Positions 9,421 through 18,024 of a stretch of DNA of 64,000 nucleotides are shown here, piece by piece; position 1 is the stretch's first letter, and each line of letters opens with the position of its first letter. The DNA comes from Neptunitalea lumnitzerae (GTDB lineage: Bacteria > Bacteroidota > Bacteroidia > Flavobacteriales > Flavobacteriaceae). The notes beneath the pieces are model-generated. The model worked only from the letters and a program-made list of their open reading frames with translations. It searched no databases and was not told where the DNA came from. Location: assembly GCF_027924185.1 (NCBI RefSeq), contig NZ_BRVO01000001.1, positions 248,001 through 312,000 on the forward strand, given 5' to 3'. A program made the translations under genes and the position numbers.

Positions 9421-9840
9421 ATGGAAACAGTTCAACCAATTAAAAACAATTTAAGCACTTTTAGAACACTTTATCTGGTATATGCCATACTGATAGGATT
9501 AGGCACCCTAGCATTAGTAGCTTACGGACTTTTCTTTTCATATTTTCTGGAAGGGGCTGTAGAAGCTGAGATTCAACAAGAAATGATGCACAATGATATG
9601 CCTTTTAATCCACTGAATGTTTTATCAATCATATTAGGAGTTGCTTTTCTATTCTCACTTATCGTGTGTATCATGAACTTTTTAGCTAGTAAATATATTA
9701 AAGAGCAGACCCATTACAATCTTATTTTTGCTACAGCTATTTTAAACTTCTTTTCTGGTATTTTAGGTATATTATTAGGTGTCTTCACTATTGTAGAGCT
9801 AAACAAGCCAGATGTAAAGCATTTATTTGGTAAGAAATAA
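9421..9840 (+). CDS. Small integral membrane protein
   Basis: 139 residues with three or four hydrophobic segments (about 18-42, 66-90, 100-125), the last ending with a charged tail KPDVKHLFGKK. The layout matches small DUF4064/DUF4870-like membrane proteins but no signature decides. A clear terminator follows. Confidence 0.6.
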   Translation: METVQPIKNNLSTFRTLYLVYAILIGLGTLALVAYGLFFSYFLEGAVEAEIQQEMMHNDMPFNPLNVLSIILGVAFLFSLIVCIMNFLASKYIKEQTHYNLIFATAILNFFSGILGILLGVFTIVELNKPDVKHLFGKK

Positions 9841-9861
9841 AACAATATTAACATATAAAGC

Positions 9862-9897
9862 AAAAGCATGGCTCGTTTATGTGCCATGCTTTTTTGT
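9862..9897 (+). terminator. Rho-independent terminator
   Basis: Stem AAAAGCATGGC (9862-9872) pairs with 9883-9893, followed by a T run. Confidence 0.85.
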
Positions 9898-9921
9898 TCA
9901 TCGCTATACACACAAATATTG

Positions 9922-9945
9922 TATCTTTGAATTTTACAAATTCAA
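9922..9945 (+). promoter_or_regulatory. Promoter -7 element overlapped by a perfect inverted repeat, upstream of the AraC gene
   Basis: TATCTTTG (9922-9929) fits the Bacteroidota -7 consensus TAnnTTTG. A perfect repeat TTGAATTT-TAC-AAATTCAA (9927-9945) overlaps it and could be an operator. The start codon is at 9957, so any leader would be very short. Confidence 0.55.
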
Positions 9946-9956
9946 TGTCATAAACA

Positions 9957-10892
9957 ATGAAAGCAGGCAGTAATTCTTTAGATGACTTTTACAAAGAGGC
10001 TGCGGCCTTTATGGGGAAAGATATTACAGACTTATTACCTCCTGGTATTCAGAATGAAGTAGGCCATTTTAATGTATTTGATATTTCACAAACCATCAGA
10101 GATTTCAAAAAGAAAAATATAATGCCTTATAACCGCAGAGATTATTATAAAATTAGTCTCATACGCGGTAAGAACAAAGCAGAATATGCAGATAAGGTTA
10201 TTGAAATAAAAAAGAACGCTTTACTTTTTGCAACACATAAAATACCCTACCACTACGTTCCTTCTGATGATAAGCAATCCGGCACATTTTGTGTTTTTAC
10301 AGAAGCCTTTATGGTAAAAAATAAAAGCGGAGTTATACTAGATGAACTACCTATTTTTAAAGTTGGCGCAACCCCCATATTTGAAATATCAGACAAGGAA
10401 GCCGATGATTTACAACTCATTTTCAATAAAATGAAAGAGGAGCTTGTATCAGAATATGAGTATAAATATGATTTATTACGCAATTACGTAGTAGAGCTTA
10501 TTCATAGAGGTCAAAAACTACAACCTGCAACCACTTTACACCATACACAAAATGCGGCAAGCAGAATTATTTCTTTATTTATTGAATTATTAGAACGCCA
10601 GTTTCCAATTGAAACACCAGGGCAACGTTTGGAATTGCGCTCCGCTAAAGAGTATGCCAATCGTTTATCTGTGCATGTAAATCATCTTAACAAAGTACTT
10701 AAAGAAAGTACTGGTAGAACTACTTCAGAAATTATTAGCAGTAGAATTTTACAGGAAGCTAAGATTCTTTTGAAACAAACAAGCTGGACCATTTCTGAAA
10801 TAGCTTATAGTCTAGGTTTTGAAGAGGTAGCACATTTTTCTAATTTTTTTAAAAAACACACAAAGATGACTCCTTTAAAATTTAGAGATTAA
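9957..10892 (+). CDS. AraC-family transcriptional regulator
   Basis: 311 residues. The N-terminal ~190 residues are a ligand or cupin-like domain of the type found in flavobacterial AraC proteins (RDYYKISLIRGKNKAEYADK ... LFATHKIPYHY). The C-terminal domain contains two HTHs: LSVHVNHLNKVLKESTGRTTSEII and WTISEIAYSLGFEEVAHFSNFFKKHTKMTPLKFRD. It is followed on the same strand by a short-chain dehydrogenase 151 bases away. Direct repeats upstream of that gene look like an AraC-type site, so the dehydrogenase is the likely target (inference). Confidence 0.88.
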   Translation: MKAGSNSLDDFYKEAAAFMGKDITDLLPPGIQNEVGHFNVFDISQTIRDFKKKNIMPYNRRDYYKISLIRGKNKAEYADKVIEIKKNALLFATHKIPYHYVPSDDKQSGTFCVFTEAFMVKNKSGVILDELPIFKVGATPIFEISDKEADDLQLIFNKMKEELVSEYEYKYDLLRNYVVELIHRGQKLQPATTLHHTQNAASRIISLFIELLERQFPIETPGQRLELRSAKEYANRLSVHVNHLNKVLKESTGRTTSEIISSRILQEAKILLKQTSWTISEIAYSLGFEEVAHFSNFFKKHTKMTPLKFRD

Positions 10893-10960
10893 CTTTTTAA
10901 AGACTTAGAATTCTCTATTATTCTAACCAGTTACCCCACCTCATTCTTATTATTTGATTT

Positions 10961-11017
10961 TTGCAAATGATGGTTTGTTACTTGCAAACTCCTAGCACTA
11001 TACCCTTCCGATATTTG
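10961..11017 (+). promoter_or_regulatory. Direct repeats and -7-like element before the short-chain dehydrogenase
   Basis: TTGCAAA occurs at 10961-10967 and 10982-10988, a 21-base step (two helical turns) in the same direction. A near-consensus -7 element GATATTTG lies at 11010-11017. The second repeat falls where the -33 element would be, the usual position for an AraC activator site. Confidence 0.55.
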
Positions 11018-11043
11018 CAGCATACAAATAATAAAACAATATA

Positions 11044-11802
11044 ATGAAAACAAAAATTGCATTAATTACTGGAGGAAGCCGTGGATTAGGAAGAGACATG
11101 GCATTAAGCTTAGCTAAAAACGGAACTGATATTTTATTTACCTACCATAGCAATAAAGAAAAAGCTAATGAGGTAATAAAAGAAATAGAAAACCTAGGCC
11201 AAAAAGCATGGACACTACCTTTAGACACTGCTAAAACCACCAACTTTGATGCTTTCTTTAGAGAGGTCTCTACAGTTTTAGAAAGCGCAACAGCAAATAA
11301 CAAGTTTGATTATCTAGTGAACAATGCCGGTACTGCACTGTATAAATCTTTTGTAGAAACTACCGAAGAGGAATTAGATAATATGATCAACATCCATTTT
11401 AAAGGGGTGTATATGTTTACCCAAAAAGCGCTTCCATTTTTAAATGATGGCGGACGTATTGTAAATATTTCTAGTGGGCTGGCACGTTTTTCTTTCCCAG
11501 GTTCATCTGCATACGGGGCTATGAAAGGGGCTATTGATGTATTAAGTAGATACATGGCGAAAGAATTAGGTGAAAAGCGTATTACAGTAAATTCTGTAGC
11601 ACCAGGAGCTATACAAACCGATTTTGGTGGTGGCCGCGTTAGAGATGATAAACAAATGAACGAAACTATTTCTGCGCTAACAGCATTAGGTAGACCAGGA
11701 TTACCCGAAGATATTGGTGGCGTTGTAACCTTTTTATGTTCTGAACAAGGCCGCTGGATTAACGGGCAACGTATTGAAGTAAGCGGCGGTATTTTCCTTT
11801 AA
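11044..11802 (+). CDS. Short-chain dehydrogenase/reductase (FabG-like)
   Basis: 252 residues, a typical classical SDR length. The Rossmann motif TGGSRGLG occupies residues 9-16, NNAG lies near residue 95, and the catalytic S-Y-K set is present with Y157 and K161 in AYGAMKGA. PGAIQTDF and the C-terminal SGGIFL complete the family pattern. It should be an NAD(P)H-dependent cytoplasmic oxidoreductase; the substrate cannot be told. Its position after an AraC gene suggests induced expression, perhaps in detoxification of a small carbonyl compound. Confidence 0.9.
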   Translation: MKTKIALITGGSRGLGRDMALSLAKNGTDILFTYHSNKEKANEVIKEIENLGQKAWTLPLDTAKTTNFDAFFREVSTVLESATANNKFDYLVNNAGTALYKSFVETTEEELDNMINIHFKGVYMFTQKALPFLNDGGRIVNISSGLARFSFPGSSAYGAMKGAIDVLSRYMAKELGEKRITVNSVAPGAIQTDFGGGRVRDDKQMNETISALTALGRPGLPEDIGGVVTFLCSEQGRWINGQRIEVSGGIFL

Positions 11803-11860
11803 AAAATGTACCCTTTAAACTCAAATTAATGCTTCTTAAAATTAACTTTAAAAAATTGAT

Positions 11861-11882
11861 AAATACCAACTTTTAGGTATTT
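11861..11882. promoter_or_regulatory. Perfect inverted repeat AAATACC-N8-GGTATTT
   Basis: 7-base arms with an 8-base spacer, identical in arms and spacing to the site at 26759-26780. It lies just upstream of a weak -7-like element (TACATTTA, 11902-11909) and the hairpin at 11957. Confidence 0.5.
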
Positions 11883-11956
11883 TTTAGGTAGGTAAAGATT
11901 GTACATTTACACCTAACATTAGTTAACAAGATCGCTATTAATTTATTAATGTTTCC

Positions 11957-11989
11957 AAACAGCTTGTACAATAGTACAAGCTGTTTTTC
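11957..11989 (+). terminator. Rho-independent terminator
   Basis: 13-base perfect stem (11957-11969 with 11974-11986), 4-base loop and a T run. It is 155 bases after the SDR stop, so it may end either the SDR transcript or a separate short RNA. Confidence 0.8.
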
Positions 11990-12040
11990 TATACGTAAAT
12001 TTTAAAAATACGTATCTTTCCATTCTATAAGTAACACCAC

Positions 12041-13063
12041 ATGATCAGAAATACAATTACATTCATCATCTTTTTTATAAGTATTGGTTTAAAAGCACAA
12101 ACACCCGTTTTTACAGGGTTTACTTTTCTGTTTGGAGTACATATTGAAGGTGACAGCCTGTATTTTTGCGATGCGAATGCTTTATACAAAAGTAACCTTA
12201 CACAAACTCCCCTAACCTACACTACTGTTTATAACAACTATTTAGAAACTCTTGGGTTTGATGTGTATAACAACTATTTATATGGAGCCTCTGAAGGTGC
12301 CGATGAAATTTATAAAATTGATTTAAGTACAGGTGTAAGAACCACGGTATTATCAGGTCTTTCAAATCCGGAAGGAGTAGTAATTATAGGAGATCATTTA
12401 TACTATAGTTCTGTACTAGACAGTAAAATATACGCTATAGACCTAACAGCAGCCACTCCATCTCCAATACCAATAGTAGATGGTTTAGCAGGCGGTGCTG
12501 GTATGTACAATGTTGGAACTACCATTTACGTAGCAGATTTATATGGTAATGGCATTTACTCTTTTAATAGCGCAGATACACTACCATCCCTTACCCTAGA
12601 AGTTGCAGAAACCTCTATAGTAGATCTTATAGTTATTGGTAATTATGTTTACTACATTAACCTATCTAATGCCACACTTAGTAGAGCAGACCTTACGGGA
12701 AATACACCTAACACTGTACTACTTTCTGGACTTGGTTATCCTGTTTCCCTAGACGCTCATGGAAATCAGCTCTATATTTCAGACGGAAATACTACCCTTT
12801 ATACCTATACACTACCTTCTCTTAATACTGAAGACGTAGCTCTAAATAGACTGAACCTGTACCCTAACCCAACGTCAGAATATATACAACTCAATAACCT
12901 TAAAGAAGCTACAGATTTTTCAATCTATGATATGTTAGGTAAAAAGGTTCTAAAAGGTACTATGCTTCCAGATACACCTTTTAAAATTTCGGCATTAGAA
13001 AATGGGAGCTACTTTTTAAAAACAATTGACGGACAAACTTTTAAATTTATTAAAAACAGGTAA
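12041..13063 (+). CDS. T9SS-secreted beta-propeller protein, copy 1
   Basis: 340 residues with a signal peptide (to about residue 19, LKAQ). Repeated blades follow the SMP-30/NHL or LDL-receptor YWTD-like pattern (GDSLYFCDANALYKSNL, GDHLYYSSVLDSKIYAIDL, GTTIYVADLYGNGIYSFN, GNYVYYINLSNATLSRADL). The C-terminal ~75 residues are a type A sorting domain (LNLYPNPTSEYIQL ... GSYFLKT ... KFIKNR). Surface or extracellular location is expected. Paralogous to the next gene; the pair probably arose by tandem duplication. Ligand or reaction unknown. Confidence 0.8.
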   Translation: MIRNTITFIIFFISIGLKAQTPVFTGFTFLFGVHIEGDSLYFCDANALYKSNLTQTPLTYTTVYNNYLETLGFDVYNNYLYGASEGADEIYKIDLSTGVRTTVLSGLSNPEGVVIIGDHLYYSSVLDSKIYAIDLTAATPSPIPIVDGLAGGAGMYNVGTTIYVADLYGNGIYSFNSADTLPSLTLEVAETSIVDLIVIGNYVYYINLSNATLSRADLTGNTPNTVLLSGLGYPVSLDAHGNQLYISDGNTTLYTYTLPSLNTEDVALNRLNLYPNPTSEYIQLNNLKEATDFSIYDMLGKKVLKGTMLPDTPFKISALENGSYFLKTIDGQTFKFIKNR

Positions 13064-13220
13064 CTAACTTCTAGGCAAACTCAAGAAGCATTTATTTAAG
13101 CATAACTAAATAAAATCTTGTAAGTATGGGTACATCGTATCTCTATTTTCAAGTAAACTTTTAAAACTCACGCCTTTAAATATAACCTTTATTTAATTAA
13201 CTTTTTTTTAGGTAATGTAG

Positions 13221-13228
13221 TACTTTTG
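13221..13228 (+). promoter_or_regulatory. Promoter -7 element for propeller copy 2
   Basis: TACTTTTG matches TAnnTTTG and lies 46 bases before the start codon. It suggests that copy 2 has its own promoter and is not simply read through from copy 1. No clear -33 TTTG is seen. Confidence 0.45.
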
Positions 13229-13273
13229 CGGAAATAGCAATCTGAAAAACTAACGTAAAATAAGTACACAAGT

Positions 13274-14311
13274 ATGAAAAGAAAATTACCTTTTTATATA
13301 GCAGCATTAGCCTGTTTTTTCTTCATTCAATTAAATGCCCAAACTACTGTCTTAAGCGGAATTTCAAACACACTGGGTTTAGCCGTTGACGGTGATAATC
13401 TATACTTTAATGATGCATCTGGGTTTCATATGATAGATTTAACCCAAACAACACCCTCTGTAGAAAATATCTTTACACAATCTAACAGTAATACAATAGG
13501 CATGAATGTGTATGACAATAAATTATACTGCGCATCTGAAGGAATGGATGAAGTTTTTCATTTAGATTTAACCGAAACCTCACCTTCTAAAAATACACTT
13601 GTAAGCGGCCACACTAACCCTGAAGCAATTATAAAAATTGGAGACATTATTTATTTTTGCGTATTAAATAGTGGTAGTATTTACCAATTAGATACAGCCA
13701 ATAGTACGGCAACGCCTCAATTAGTTTTAGATGGTTTAGCTGGCCCTACGGGAATGTGTAATGTTGGTAATAAATTTTATGTAGCCGATTTATATGGAAG
13801 CGGTATCTACTCCTTTGATATTACCGATCCGGCAAATACATTAACATTAGAGGTTACCGATATTTATGTTACTAACCTAGTCGTTTCTGGTAATTACATT
13901 TATTACCTAAACCTTGCCTACGGAGATTTACGTAAGGTAGATCTTAACGACCCTACTTCAATAATTACGGTACACAGTGGTTTAAATTCTCCTTTCGGTA
14001 TTGCAATTCAAGGTAATACGGTATATTATAGTGATGCACAGAATATTTTTAAAACAACTGATAATTCATTACTAAACACAAGTACTGTAACTGCTAACAA
14101 ATTAAAATTGTATCCTAATCCGGCTTCTAGTGTTATCTACGTTAGTAACTTAAAAGCCAATACTTCTTACAGCATTTTTAGTATAGATGGTAAGCAAGTA
14201 CAAACAGGGGTTGCATCACCTAACACACCAATTCATTTAGATAAATTAAATACGGGTATGTACATTATAAAAACAGCCAATGGACTTACCCAAAAAATAA
14301 GCAAGTTATAA
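13274..14311 (+). CDS. T9SS-secreted beta-propeller protein, copy 2
   Basis: 345 residues, signal peptide to about residue 22 (LNAQ). Blades align with the upstream copy: GDNLYFNDASGFHMIDL, GNKFYVADLYGSGIYSFD, GNYIYYLNLAYGDLRKVDL, GNTVYYSDAQNIFKT. The C-terminal sorting domain reads KLYPNPASSVIYVSNL ... GMYIIKTANG ... KISKL. The shared ADLYGxGIYSF blade shows common origin. A hairpin terminator follows. Confidence 0.8.
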   Translation: MKRKLPFYIAALACFFFIQLNAQTTVLSGISNTLGLAVDGDNLYFNDASGFHMIDLTQTTPSVENIFTQSNSNTIGMNVYDNKLYCASEGMDEVFHLDLTETSPSKNTLVSGHTNPEAIIKIGDIIYFCVLNSGSIYQLDTANSTATPQLVLDGLAGPTGMCNVGNKFYVADLYGSGIYSFDITDPANTLTLEVTDIYVTNLVVSGNYIYYLNLAYGDLRKVDLNDPTSIITVHSGLNSPFGIAIQGNTVYYSDAQNIFKTTDNSLLNTSTVTANKLKLYPNPASSVIYVSNLKANTSYSIFSIDGKQVQTGVASPNTPIHLDKLNTGMYIIKTANGLTQKISKL

Positions 14312-14361
14312 ACGAAATAAATTCATAAAGACCTTTATTTCGCTTATTGAATAAAAAATAG

Positions 14362-14398
14362 AAAAACGATCTACCTAGTGTAAATCGTTTTTTTTATT
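14362..14398 (+). terminator. Rho-independent terminator
   Basis: An AAAACGAT arm pairs with ATCGTTTT around a short loop, followed by a long T run, downstream of the second propeller gene. Confidence 0.75.
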
Positions 14399-14428
14399 TT
14401 AGACAACTACACATCAACTATTCAATAA

Positions 14429-15202
14429 ATGAAAAGCCATTTTTGTCTATTTCTATTATTAACTATTACTGGTGCTATATACGCCCAAACATCTATTGAT
14501 ACTGAGCTATCACTATTAATACCAACTAGACAGGGTTATTATAAAGTAAAACACGGTGAACCTAAAGAGATTATCGTAACCATAGAAGATAGAGGAGAAA
14601 AAAGTAATATACACTACCAGTACTATAATCCGCAATCCATAGGTTATACAAATAAATCGTACCGAGGAACCATACATCTAGATTCTTTAGGAAGAAAAAT
14701 TTATCAGGAGAGCTATTCAAAATATAAGCAAAGATTACGGTATACCCGAACCAAATATGTATATACACAAAACACCAAAACCATCCTGAATGTTACAAAA
14801 GATGATGATACCTTAAACACGTATAAGGTTACCTTTAACGAATTTGGTCACCCTACCAAAATAGAAAACTTTACTCCCGACGGTTATTTAGAATCTTACG
14901 CCACTGCAACCTACAGCATTGCTGAAGGTACTTTTTTGTATGAAGTCTATAACTTTAATGGTAGAAGGGTTTTAAAACAATTGAAATATTTTAATCCGTA
15001 TTTTATTATAAATACCAATGAGCACGGAGATGTTTCTGAAATGTATTGGCCTACCAGCTATATTGAAAGTGAAACTACATACACCATTGAATACAAATAT
15101 GACAAAAAAGGAAACTGGACCTATGAAAAAGTAGTAATGCACACACCAGAATCTAAAAAAACCATTAAAAGAGTTACCCGAAAAATTAGTTACAAAAACT
15201 GA
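14429..15202 (+). CDS. Secreted protein with YD/RHS-like strand pattern
   Basis: 257 residues with a signal peptide (to about residue 19, IYAQ). The mature part contains successive beta-rich units with N-E-F/Y-G-x-x-x-K/E turns (TFNEFGHPTKIENFTPDG, NTNEHGDVSEMYW, EYKYDKKGNWTYEKVV). These resemble single YD/RHS-type repeats or the DUF-type repeats of Bacteroidota surface proteins. No toxin tip and no sorting domain are present. Function unknown. Confidence 0.6.
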   Translation: MKSHFCLFLLLTITGAIYAQTSIDTELSLLIPTRQGYYKVKHGEPKEIIVTIEDRGEKSNIHYQYYNPQSIGYTNKSYRGTIHLDSLGRKIYQESYSKYKQRLRYTRTKYVYTQNTKTILNVTKDDDTLNTYKVTFNEFGHPTKIENFTPDGYLESYATATYSIAEGTFLYEVYNFNGRRVLKQLKYFNPYFIINTNEHGDVSEMYWPTSYIESETTYTIEYKYDKKGNWTYEKVVMHTPESKKTIKRVTRKISYKN

Positions 15203-15276
15203 ATTTATTTACCATAAAGAGATGATTCGTACGTAAACCCGAATAGGTTATAATTATATCTGCTATCTTAGCTAGT

Positions 15277-15882
15277 ATGGAAAATTGGACACAACAACCG
15301 ATATTAGAACATAACACCGTACAACTAATTCCTATGGAAATTAGTCATAAAGAAGCACTTTTAAAAGCTGCTTCAGATGGTGAACTTTGGGATTTATGGT
15401 ATACCTCTGTACCTTCTGAAGACACTATAGAAAACTATATGGGTACAGCCCTAAAACATAAGGAAACAGGATATCAGTTTCCGTACGTAGTTATCTACAA
15501 ACCTACGAACACCATTATTGGCACTACCCGTTTTGACCAAATGGACCCCAGCAACAGACGCTTAGAACTAGGCTACACATGGTATGCAAAAAGTTACCAA
15601 CGTACTGCAGTAAATAGCGAATGTAAATACTTAATGCTACAGCTAGCTTTTGAAAAGCTAAACTGTATAGCCGTACAAATTTCAACCAACTGGCACAACC
15701 ATCAATCTAGAGCAGCCATTGCTCGTTTAGGAGCAAAACAAGATGGCGTAATTAGAAATCATAGAATTAATACCGATGGCAGTTATAGAGACACCGTAAT
15801 TTTTTCCATAACCAACAGCGAATGGATAAGTGTTAAGAAAAACCTCTTGTTAAATTTTAAAAAGCACAACAATTCTAATTAA
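15277..15882 (+). CDS. GNAT acetyltransferase (RimJ/RimL-like)
   Basis: 201 residues covering a complete GNAT fold. Support is the RRLELGYTWYAKSYQRTAVNSECKYLML segment (strand 4 and the acetyl-CoA loop region) and the NWHNHQSRAAIARLGAKQDGVIRNH segment typical of RimJ/RimL relatives that acetylate N-terminal amines or small molecules. Cytoplasmic; substrate unknown. Lies alone before the serine hydrolase. Confidence 0.85.
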   Translation: MENWTQQPILEHNTVQLIPMEISHKEALLKAASDGELWDLWYTSVPSEDTIENYMGTALKHKETGYQFPYVVIYKPTNTIIGTTRFDQMDPSNRRLELGYTWYAKSYQRTAVNSECKYLMLQLAFEKLNCIAVQISTNWHNHQSRAAIARLGAKQDGVIRNHRINTDGSYRDTVIFSITNSEWISVKKNLLLNFKKHNNSN

Positions 15883-15946
15883 GTTTATTCAGTAATCAAC
15901 TGTAACAAAACAACATACCACCCTACCTATTAATAAAACATTGTCT

Positions 15947-17278
15947 ATGAAATATCTTTTACACGTTTTAGTAATACTATGTTTAGGTTGCTCAACTGTT
16001 AGTTTTGCCCAAGAAAACAATTGGGTTAACACCAAAAACTTAGACCGCTATTTTAATGCATTAGAAAAGCACAACAAGTTTATGGGAACGGTTATGGTGT
16101 ATAGAAATGGAGAAAAATTCTATACAAAATCGGTAGGTTATGCCACTATAGAAGACAATATCCCAAATAAAAGAAATACAGTATACCGCATTGGGTCTAT
16201 CTCTAAAACCGTAACTGCAACGCTGGTTTTTAAAGCTATTGAAGAGGGTAAGTTAAAACTATCTGACAAACTAAATACTTGGTTCCCATCCGTACCAAAT
16301 GCCAAATCAATTACCATACAACAGTTACTAAACCACCATAGTGGTATAGCCAACTTTACTAATGACCCCAATTACAAAACCTATATGACTACCGCTAAAA
16401 CCGAAAAAGAACTGGTAGCTATTATAGCAAAAGGAGGCAGTGATTTTACACCTGGTAGTAAAGCGGAATATAGCAATAGTAATTATGTGCTATTATCGTA
16501 CATTTTAGAACATACATACAACCAAAGTTTTAAAACCATTGTAGAAGAAAAAATAAGCAAACCGCTACAACTTGAACAGCTTCGGTTTGCCAACGGTGAA
16601 GATATTAAAACCATAACTACGGCTTCATACACTTTTGCAGGCAATTGGAAAAAAGCACCGTTAACGGCTCCTTCAATTCCTATGGGTGCTGGGGGTATTG
16701 TTACTAACGCAGATAATCTAGCGCAGTTTGGGGTAGCTCTTTTTAATCATAAAATTATAAACGAGAAATCTTTAGCTACTATGGAAACACTTACCGATGA
16801 GTATGGATCGGGGTTGTTTAAGTTTCCGTTTAATGATAAATATGCATACGGACATATGGGAAGTATTGACGGCTATAGAAGCACATTGGGTTATTTCCCT
16901 GAAGAAAACCTATGTTTTGTAATACTTGCTAATGGTTTGAATTATGATAGTAACGAAATTACAATTGCACTTTTAAGCGCTATGTTCAACAAGCCTTTTG
17001 AGATACCCAATTTTGAAACTACGGAAATATCAGCTGAAACCTTACAACAATATGTTGGTATATATACTACACCACAACTACCGTTAGATATCACCTTTAC
17101 CATTAGCGGTACTACCTTAATGGGGCAAGGTACCGGGCAACCTGCTTTCCCTTTAGAATATAAAGGAGACCATACCTTTACCAATAATATGGCGGGTATT
17201 AAAATTATATTTAACCCAGATAATAACACTATGATTTTAGAACAAGGCGGAGGTACATTTACGTTTACTCAAAAATAA
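15947..17278 (+). CDS. Serine hydrolase of the beta-lactamase class C/PBP4* family
   Basis: 443 residues from the ATG at 15947; a TTG two codons earlier is not needed. A signal peptide (to about residue 21, SFAQ) exports it. The class C catalytic set is complete: SISK with S84 nucleophile and K87, YSN at 175-177, and HMG at 303-305. After the ~330-residue catalytic domain, about 90 C-terminal residues form a small beta domain (VGIYTTPQLPLDITFTI ...), as in many D-aminopeptidase or esterase-like relatives. Periplasmic peptidase or esterase activity is more likely than antibiotic resistance. Confidence 0.88.
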   Translation: MKYLLHVLVILCLGCSTVSFAQENNWVNTKNLDRYFNALEKHNKFMGTVMVYRNGEKFYTKSVGYATIEDNIPNKRNTVYRIGSISKTVTATLVFKAIEEGKLKLSDKLNTWFPSVPNAKSITIQQLLNHHSGIANFTNDPNYKTYMTTAKTEKELVAIIAKGGSDFTPGSKAEYSNSNYVLLSYILEHTYNQSFKTIVEEKISKPLQLEQLRFANGEDIKTITTASYTFAGNWKKAPLTAPSIPMGAGGIVTNADNLAQFGVALFNHKIINEKSLATMETLTDEYGSGLFKFPFNDKYAYGHMGSIDGYRSTLGYFPEENLCFVILANGLNYDSNEITIALLSAMFNKPFEIPNFETTEISAETLQQYVGIYTTPQLPLDITFTISGTTLMGQGTGQPAFPLEYKGDHTFTNNMAGIKIIFNPDNNTMILEQGGGTFTFTQK

Positions 17279-17377
17279 ATATGATATGTTAGGCTGTTTA
17301 ACTAAAAGACCTAATTTACGCAACCATTAGGTTATGCAAGCATCTATAAATAAACATACAAGCTAAAATTCACCTTT

Positions 17378-17974
17378 ATGAAAAAATGGATGTTTATGAC
17401 CTTAGTGGCACTATTAAGCTCACACATTGCTATTGCCCAAAATGAAAATCTAGAAAAAAGTATTTGGGGTATTCAACTAGACACTGGGCTTGACTTTTAC
17501 AACGAAACCAGACTAGCCAACAACCTATCTTTACGCGCAGAAGCAGGAGTTGCTATGACAGTATCTAACGAGTTTTTATTTTTAATTGTTCCTTCGGGCT
17601 TAGTACCCAAAGTAGCATTGGAATCTAGATACTATACTAATTTTGGAAGAAGACAAAAATTAGGAAAAAACACAGCCGGCAATAGTGCTAACTTTATCTA
17701 TGCTAGAGACGAATATAGAGCCGATTGGTTTGAGATTCCGTTTGATGAACCATTAACCTATGCTAATTCAAACGTATTTTCATTTGGGTATGGATTGCAT
17801 AGACAATATGGAGATCATTTTTCTTTAGGCATTACCATTGGTCTATCATACATCTCATTTACTGGAGATATAGATCCCGACTTTTTTAACGATTATGTGC
17901 CAATTATCGCTTTTAAATCTGAACAAGATAGCTGGGCGTTAGACAATGGTATTACATTGAGTTATCGTTTTTAA
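17378..17974 (+). CDS. Outer-membrane beta-barrel-like protein
   Basis: 198 residues with a signal peptide (to about residue 20, AIAQ). The mature part shows alternating hydrophobic strands (NLSLRAEAGVAMTV, ALESRYYTNFGRR, GDHFSLGITIGLSYISF) and ends LSYRF, with a terminal aromatic residue suited to BAM recognition. Small outer-membrane barrel of unknown role. Confidence 0.65.
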   Translation: MKKWMFMTLVALLSSHIAIAQNENLEKSIWGIQLDTGLDFYNETRLANNLSLRAEAGVAMTVSNEFLFLIVPSGLVPKVALESRYYTNFGRRQKLGKNTAGNSANFIYARDEYRADWFEIPFDEPLTYANSNVFSFGYGLHRQYGDHFSLGITIGLSYISFTGDIDPDFFNDYVPIIAFKSEQDSWALDNGITLSYRF

Positions 17975-18024
17975 TAGCAATTCACTATATCATATAGAAT
18001 TAAAAATTTTAATATCTTAAGGCT

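Noticed and set aside
15947-17278. Antibiotic beta-lactamase
   Set aside because: Motifs fit the wider class C/PBP-like hydrolase family, and the C-terminal beta domain and context point to a peptidase or esterase.
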